From: Seison nebaliae
Taxonomy: Eukaryota; Rotifera; Pararotatoria; Seisonacea; Seisonidae
Assembly: GCA_023231475.1 (NCBI GenBank)
Contig: JALJEE010001737.1
Span: forward strand, 42,866-106,865
Reading direction: 5' to 3'
Length of the DNA: 64,000 nt
Positions within the stretch are counted from its first letter, which is position 1. Each line of letters begins with the position of its first letter. The notes under the pieces are model-generated. The model saw nothing but the letters and a program-made list of their open reading frames with translations. It was not told where the DNA came from and searched no databases. The position numbers were made by a program, and so were the translations under genes. This document shows positions 59,211-64,000 of the stretch, in pieces.

Positions 59211-61671
59211 GTTTCCTTTCCGTTCTTAACCCAATCATAAAAAGATAATAAAAATAAATAGTTCTGAGATTTGATTTGTAAAAAATCTACTGTGGAAAGG
59301 AAATGGAAGAAACTTTGAAGATAAAAGTCATTAAAATATTTCTCAACAATTCCACTATTGGAAATATGTTTCTGTGAAATTTTTTTATTTCATTCAATTT
59401 CATTTTGACATGTGCATATCGAAATTTAACTGACATTCAAATTTCGTCACACCTTTCCCGAAATGAGATGGTGGACGAGAGAAGAGAAGGACTGAAAGAG
59501 ACGAAATATTAAGAAATAAAGAAAAATACATAGAATTCAATAAGGAATGCTTGTAATACAGCTCTTATCTACACGGAGGGGATGTAGAGACGATGTGAAA
59601 AAGTAGGAGTTGGAGGACGACATATAATAAAGTTAATAAATAGTTTTTTATAGATGACTTCATTCGTTAGAAAAGACAGAAGATCCAATGTCAAATAATT
59701 TTGATAATTTTTTAAGTTGAACGATCGTTCACAAGTAACATGTCATTGCGCACAACAATACATAGAACGCGTAATTTCATTTGCACATACGAACGTACAA
59801 TGGCAAATTAGAGGGGGGAGGTACATAAAACAAACGATAATTATTCATCATCGATGAAATCATATGATTTCCTCTCTCCTCATCGATTGGTAAGGCGAGA
59901 CGGGTAAATACGAATTTCCTTCATACCTTCTCCGTTTATCTCAATCATAAATCATTTTCCTTTCTAACATCCACACTCACACGGAAATCGAAGCTTACTA
60001 CAATTTACATTCTTTTCCGTCCGACGTCGTAACTATCGATCTGTCTCATCTTAATTTAATTATTCGATTATTCTCCATCACATTCATCTCATTGATCAGA
60101 AATCAATAAATTGTTTCGTGCATAATGTCAGTTCATCTATGAGAACTATTTGAAAAGTAAAATCAACTCATTTCCTCTCGGAAAACACTATCAGATGTTT
60201 CAAATTAAGCCTTTCAACAATTTCTCAATAATGGAAGAAGATATTCTTCTTTTATCATCATATCATATCAAGAAAAATTTATCCGTTCTCTAGATAAAAT
60301 ATTAGAAAGAATAAATATTTTATAATGGCGAAAAAAAGAAAAATATAATCGTAATCGATCTTTTTCAATGTTGAATAGAGCAATACGTATTTCACGGTTT
60401 TATTTTGGTCAAAAAAAACAATGTGAATATCATATTCGATTTCACCATATGTATATATCTATCGATTTAATTTCGGTTTTAGCCAACATTTAAAAATTAT
60501 GTTATTACCATTCCATTTATCTGTTTTATCGTTTATTGCTAGTGAGGCATACACACTCACATACATACCACTAATATAGATTTTGTTTGTAAATATTCGA
60601 GGTATTTCTTTATCAGTACTTGAACCATAAATTTAATAATTGTAATCATAATGTTCATCATAATGCTAAATTAATGACCTTCCATTTTATTCCCTTGATT
60701 AATCTTACTTCTCTTCATACTGCCATTACTCGTTAAAAGATCAAGATAGTTTGAAGAACTTGGTAAAATTCTTTCGTTGTTGAATTGTTAAAAATTCTCA
60801 ATTATCGTCCGAAGTTCACAGTTGTCAAATTGACTAATATTCCCCAATGAACTAATAATATTTGGAAGTAAAAGTCACGATGTTGACATTCCTTTTCTTC
60901 TGTTATTGCGCACCTCCCTGATAATGTCATTTTAATGTTATGTTTGAGGTAATTCGATAAATTCCCATGAATTTTACTTAATTATTCCAGTGTAAAAAGA
61001 TCGGAAGAATTACGATAATTTAGTTGAGTGCTTTCGTTTGATCTTTCGTCTAATTAAGAATGTAAATTGTAATTTGGTTGTAAATCAATATTCTCTCGGT
61101 TTCAACAGTTATTATCAACTTTTTTCATTTTATGATATATCGTTGGAGTAATTGGTGTTCTTCTGTCACACTCTTTGACGATGAAATGATTGATGACATA
61201 TTAATTTGTTAATTTTGTTCGTTAACATGTTATTAACTTTAAATAATTAAAACGGAATCAAAAAAATAGAAAGTTGGACTAATTTCTTTAGCACTTCGAG
61301 TGGATAAAAGAGTTTGTTAAATGACTTGAATTTATTGAATTGTGACTAGATTGGAAACATTCAACTTTCATTTGTGGCCTTTCTTTCGGTGTTTCATGCT
61401 TGATTGTATACGATTATCTGTATTTTACTCTTGCTGATTGAAAAATATTACATCATTTCATTCGATTCTCTAATTTCTAATAGATAATTCATTATGCTAA
61501 CTAAAATTAAAAAACGGTTGAAAAACCATAGTTTAAGAATTCCCTCCACTTCTTTCATTCATAATTGAGCCTTTTCTAAGTGAACATGATAATAATAAGA
61601 AATATGATGATTTACGATTTGAAATCGTTTAAATTTAATCTAAAGCTTAATTTCATTGAAAAATTAATGTT
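59211..61671. other. 2.5-kb divergent spacer between CNOT6 and MRPS22
   Basis: Both neighbours start outward from here. The sequence is AT-rich with no ORF of useful length and no recognisable repeat or RNA gene. Confidence 0.45.
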
Positions 61672-62791
61672 ATGATAGGAAGAAAGTTGATTAGTGCTTT
61701 CATACGATTGAATCACATTCAATCATCTTCCAAGAAATCAATTACTTCATTATTCCTCGATAAGAATGTGCGTGATCGTTTAGAGAAAGTGACACATTTC
61801 GATCTCGACCGAATTCTGAGACAAAGTGCCTCGTTAAGTGAAAAACGTGAAGCTGAACTGAAGTTATTGACTGAATTGGAATATAATGAAGTTTCTCAAA
61901 TATTCAAATTCATCAAATATAATCTTATATTTAGTTAGTGAAAGATGCTGAGAAGAGAGCGAGAAAGAAGTTACAAATGTATCCCGTTCTCGACAATAGA
62001 GAAATTGTTGAATCTATCGATAGTGATAATTTAGTCATTCAACATGAGAATGAAAGTAAGATTAATGGAGCGATCGACGAGAATCATGTTTTTGTCGATA
62101 TATCTAACAACATACCATACCGTCAACGATCCATTGTTATTCGTCAACCCAACGGTAGATTAAGGAAAGCATCGATTAATGAACGACAAAGATTGTTGAG
62201 AACTTATTACCCGAAACCTCATCAACTTCTCAATCGAATTCCCAAAATGTTTTCCGCACAATATTTAGAAGTTTTTTTTTACTTTTCGAATTTTCCATTT
62301 AAATTTTACTCTTTTCAGAAATTGTTAGAGAGACAGGAATATCTTTTCATTTTAGATAAAGCTTGTTTTACCATCGAACCTTTTGATGAGAATTTCATTC
62401 AAGTTCAATTTTTGAAGAAATTGACAATTCCTCACTTATTATTTTTAGGTAACTAATCGTACTTATGATCATATAAATGAGAGAAAATCTTTTAATTTAT
62501 TAAGAAATACTAGATATTTTGGAACAATGACTTTCCACTTGGTTCGGTATGAGAAAGAGTTGAATCTCATCAAAGAAATGATCCAAAAAGATTTGTTAAG
62601 AATTTATTCATCAATTTATCAATAATTCTTCGATTATTAGACTAACGGACGCGATCGCTGTAATTGAATTGAAAGAAATCATTCATAATATAACTATCGA
62701 AGGTGATTCAATTAAAGAAAAATTGATGAACTATGAAAAACTTTCTAAAAAGGACGACATCGAACTCCAATCTCTTTTATCAAACTTGTAA
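61672..62791 (+). CDS. MRPS22: Mitochondrial small ribosomal subunit protein mS22
   Basis: mS22 is a metazoan-specific structural protein of the mitoribosome small subunit. Exons: 61672-61890, 61935-62270, 62319-62402, 62449-62594 and 62641-62791, totalling 936 nt, 311 aa. All junctions are phase-consistent and introns are 44-48 nt. The N-terminus (MIGRKLISAFIRLNHIQSSS) is basic and amphipathic, as expected for mitochondrial import. The conserved block VFVDISNNIPYRQRSIVIRQ, then GRLRKASINERQRLL and the later LLRNTRYFGTMTFHLV are diagnostic of mS22. The protein is a little shorter than vertebrate mS22 (about 360 aa), mainly at the C-terminus. Confidence 0.95.
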
Positions 62792-63173
62792 TAAAATTGT
62801 TTTTAGTCATCTAATTTATCCCGACAGAAATTTTAAATAAATAATAATAATAAAATTGTTAAACTATTTAAAATTTTTAGAAGAACTATAAATTATTATT
62901 AGGATGATTGAACTTAAGAAAGAATGAAACAAACGGAAAAACTATAAATAACAACAAAGACTTTTGATTAACCCGTCAGAATTTGCGTAGTTTTCCTCGA
63001 TGAAAATAATGGACGGAAAAAACTTGTCCAGTCGAATGATTTCATCGTGTTGAATTAGAACAGACGAATTAAATTTATTAGGAAAATAATTATAGATTTT
63101 TTTGAAAAAATGAAAATCTTTTTTCTTCACGTTAATATAATAATAATAAGTATTTTTTAATTACAACTTTCGA
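62792..63173. other. Spacer between convergent MRPS22 and small secreted-peptide gene
   Basis: It holds an AATAAATAATAATAATAA run near 62836-62853, a likely poly(A) signal for MRPS22. An open minus-strand stretch at 62942-63130 has no ATG start and low complexity; I treat it as chance. Confidence 0.45.
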
Positions 63174-63573
63174 TTACCAATCTTTTAAACTTTTCACTTT
63201 GTAAACGATTGAGTCCCTTTGCAATTCTGAAAATATTACAATAATATTTTTAAGTTTGTGAAAATGGATGAGGAATTAACTAATAATATTACGACCTTCA
63301 TCTGTCACCAATTTGTTTGGTGTACCAATCTTCTCTGCATTTTTAATAGAAAATGAGATTTCGTCAGAAATTTTAATTGCAACTAACGTTTCAGCGAATA
63401 TTTCAATCGATCAAATATATCCTCCAAATTGACGGTGTGAAACGGACTTCGTCTATACTGATATGTTTGAGACTCTAAAATCAATTTGGAGAAAGAAGAA
63501 TTGGTTTGAATATAATCGAACCTGCAATCACTACTATAATTAGTAATAAAGAAAGAATTAGAATTTTCTTCAT
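63174..63573 (-). CDS. Small secreted peptide (77 aa), unidentified
   Basis: It is read by hand as four exons on the minus strand: 63522-63573, 63388-63474, 63293-63334 and 63174-63226, with introns of 47-66 nt, all phase 1. The start MKKILILSLLLIIVVIA is a textbook signal peptide ending at the first junction. The mature chain (about 60 aa) begins ESQTYQYRR, has no cysteine and forms a plausible amphipathic helix (VNLEDIFDRLKYSLKQ). A dibasic RR lies near its start. There is no homologue I recognise. It may be a peptide hormone, a small secreted factor or a single-pass microprotein, if the hydrophobic segment is not cleaved. The exon 3 donor could also be three bases earlier (63296). Confidence 0.6.
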
Positions 63574-63794
63574 CCTTCACGAAAAGATAACAAAAAAAAT
63601 TTCTGAAGTTTTATTTTATAACTTTCCTTAATAGTTAAAAAATTCGCACTACAATTAATCTAATTTATTATTGTTTCATTATGTAATTATTAACAATTTT
63701 ACAAGATTTCTTTTGCTCGTTTAGATGAGTAATAAAGGTAATAAAAAAATTACATTATATAAAATTTATTTCATTAAAAACAAAGCAAAGTGAA

Positions 63795-63977
63795 TTAGTG
63801 TTTTGGTGTTCGAACGATATGACTTGGCGGAATGGTTTTTCTATAAAATAGTTTGGGAGAATTCGTTGTGAATTTCTTACAACTTTCATTGTCTATTTCC
63901 TTTGTTGGGGTAAACTTCTTCTCGATCGTTCCAAATATGCTCTTCAAATTGAAAATTGACGTTCGTTTCTTTTTATT
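63795..63977 (-). CDS. Last exon of a gene continuing beyond the right edge
   Basis: On the minus strand a CAG acceptor (63978-63980) is followed by 61 codons in one open frame ending in TAA at 63795. The peptide is basic and Ser/Thr-Pro-rich (SIFNLKSIFGTIEKKF, TNSPKLFYRKTIPPSH, ending VRTPKH), like the C-terminal tail of a phosphoprotein, perhaps a mitotic one. The family cannot be told from this tail. Confidence 0.55.
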   Translation of the reverse strand, partial: NKKKRTSIFNLKSIFGTIEKKFTPTKEIDNESCKKFTTNSPKLFYRKTIPPSHIVRTPKH

Positions 63978-64000
63978 CTGAATATTTGTTTGAGATAAGG

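Noticed and set aside
62942-63130. Minus-strand open stretch 3' of the small secreted-peptide gene
   Set aside because: It has no ATG at the start and K/F/I/N-rich low complexity. It would lie in the convergent 3' region.
1-64000. Transposons, CRISPR arrays, rRNA and tRNA genes, prokaryotic operons
   Set aside because: No reverse transcriptase, transposase, terminal inverted repeats, direct-repeat arrays or convincing tRNA cloverleaf were seen by eye. A systematic tRNA or repeat search was not possible here.

Overview
This is a gene-dense, intron-containing animal nuclear window, AT-rich in the spacers. It carries clear metazoan orthologues: mitochondrial dynamin OPA1, bifunctional PAPS synthase, proteasome subunit PSMD6/Rpn7, a FAM184 coiled-coil protein, an HSPA12-type Hsp70, a cell-surface NTPDase, the CCR4/CNOT6 deadenylase and mitoribosomal protein mS22. 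Most introns are only about 41-57 nt, GT..AG, often ending in TTTTAG or TTTCAG. There is roughly one gene per 5 kb, long intronless ORFs are common, and TCG and CGA codons are frequent despite the AT bias. Together these fit a compact ecdysozoan genome. An acariform (sarcoptiform) mite is my best guess, but that is inference and no single feature proves the species. I found no transposon, CRISPR array, rRNA or convincing tRNA.

Layout. 1-2.25 kb: 3' part of an unidentified + strand gene. 2.7-6.1 kb (-): single-exon, 1130-aa disordered protein. 6.1-12.1 kb: spacer. 12.1-15.7 kb (+): OPA1, 13 exons. 16.7-19.4 kb (+): PAPSS, 5 exons, facing a coiled-coil gene (-, 19.55-21.45 kb). 22.0-22.5 kb (+): small secreted precursor. 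22.6-24.5 kb (-): winged-helix plus nucleoside-phosphorylase-like protein. 24.7-25.9 kb (-): PSMD6, sharing a 246-bp divergent spacer with FAM184 (+, 26.2-29.8 kb). 31.1-35.1 kb (+): single-exon IQ-motif protein. 39.4-50.7 kb (+): a chain of phase-compatible exons that appears to encode one protein of about 2,900 aa ending in an HSPA12 ATPase. 52.8-54.9 kb (+): ecto-NTPDase. 55.5-59.2 kb (-): CNOT6 with a long Q-rich C-terminal extension. 61.7-62.8 kb (+): mS22. 63.2-63.6 kb (-): 77-aa secreted peptide. 63.8 kb to the edge (-): last exon of a further gene.

The genes are not an operon or a pathway cluster. They are a housekeeping mix (mitochondrial fusion, sulfate activation, proteolysis, mRNA decay, mitochondrial translation, nucleotide hydrolysis) with lineage-specific disordered proteins in between. 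Exon structures for OPA1, PAPSS, the winged-helix protein, HSPA12, CNOT6, mS22 and the 77-aa peptide were worked out by hand. In each, every exon length agrees with the reading frame across the splice sites. The strongest novelty candidates are the giant HSPA12 fusion, the two small secreted precursors and the winged-helix/phosphorylase protein.
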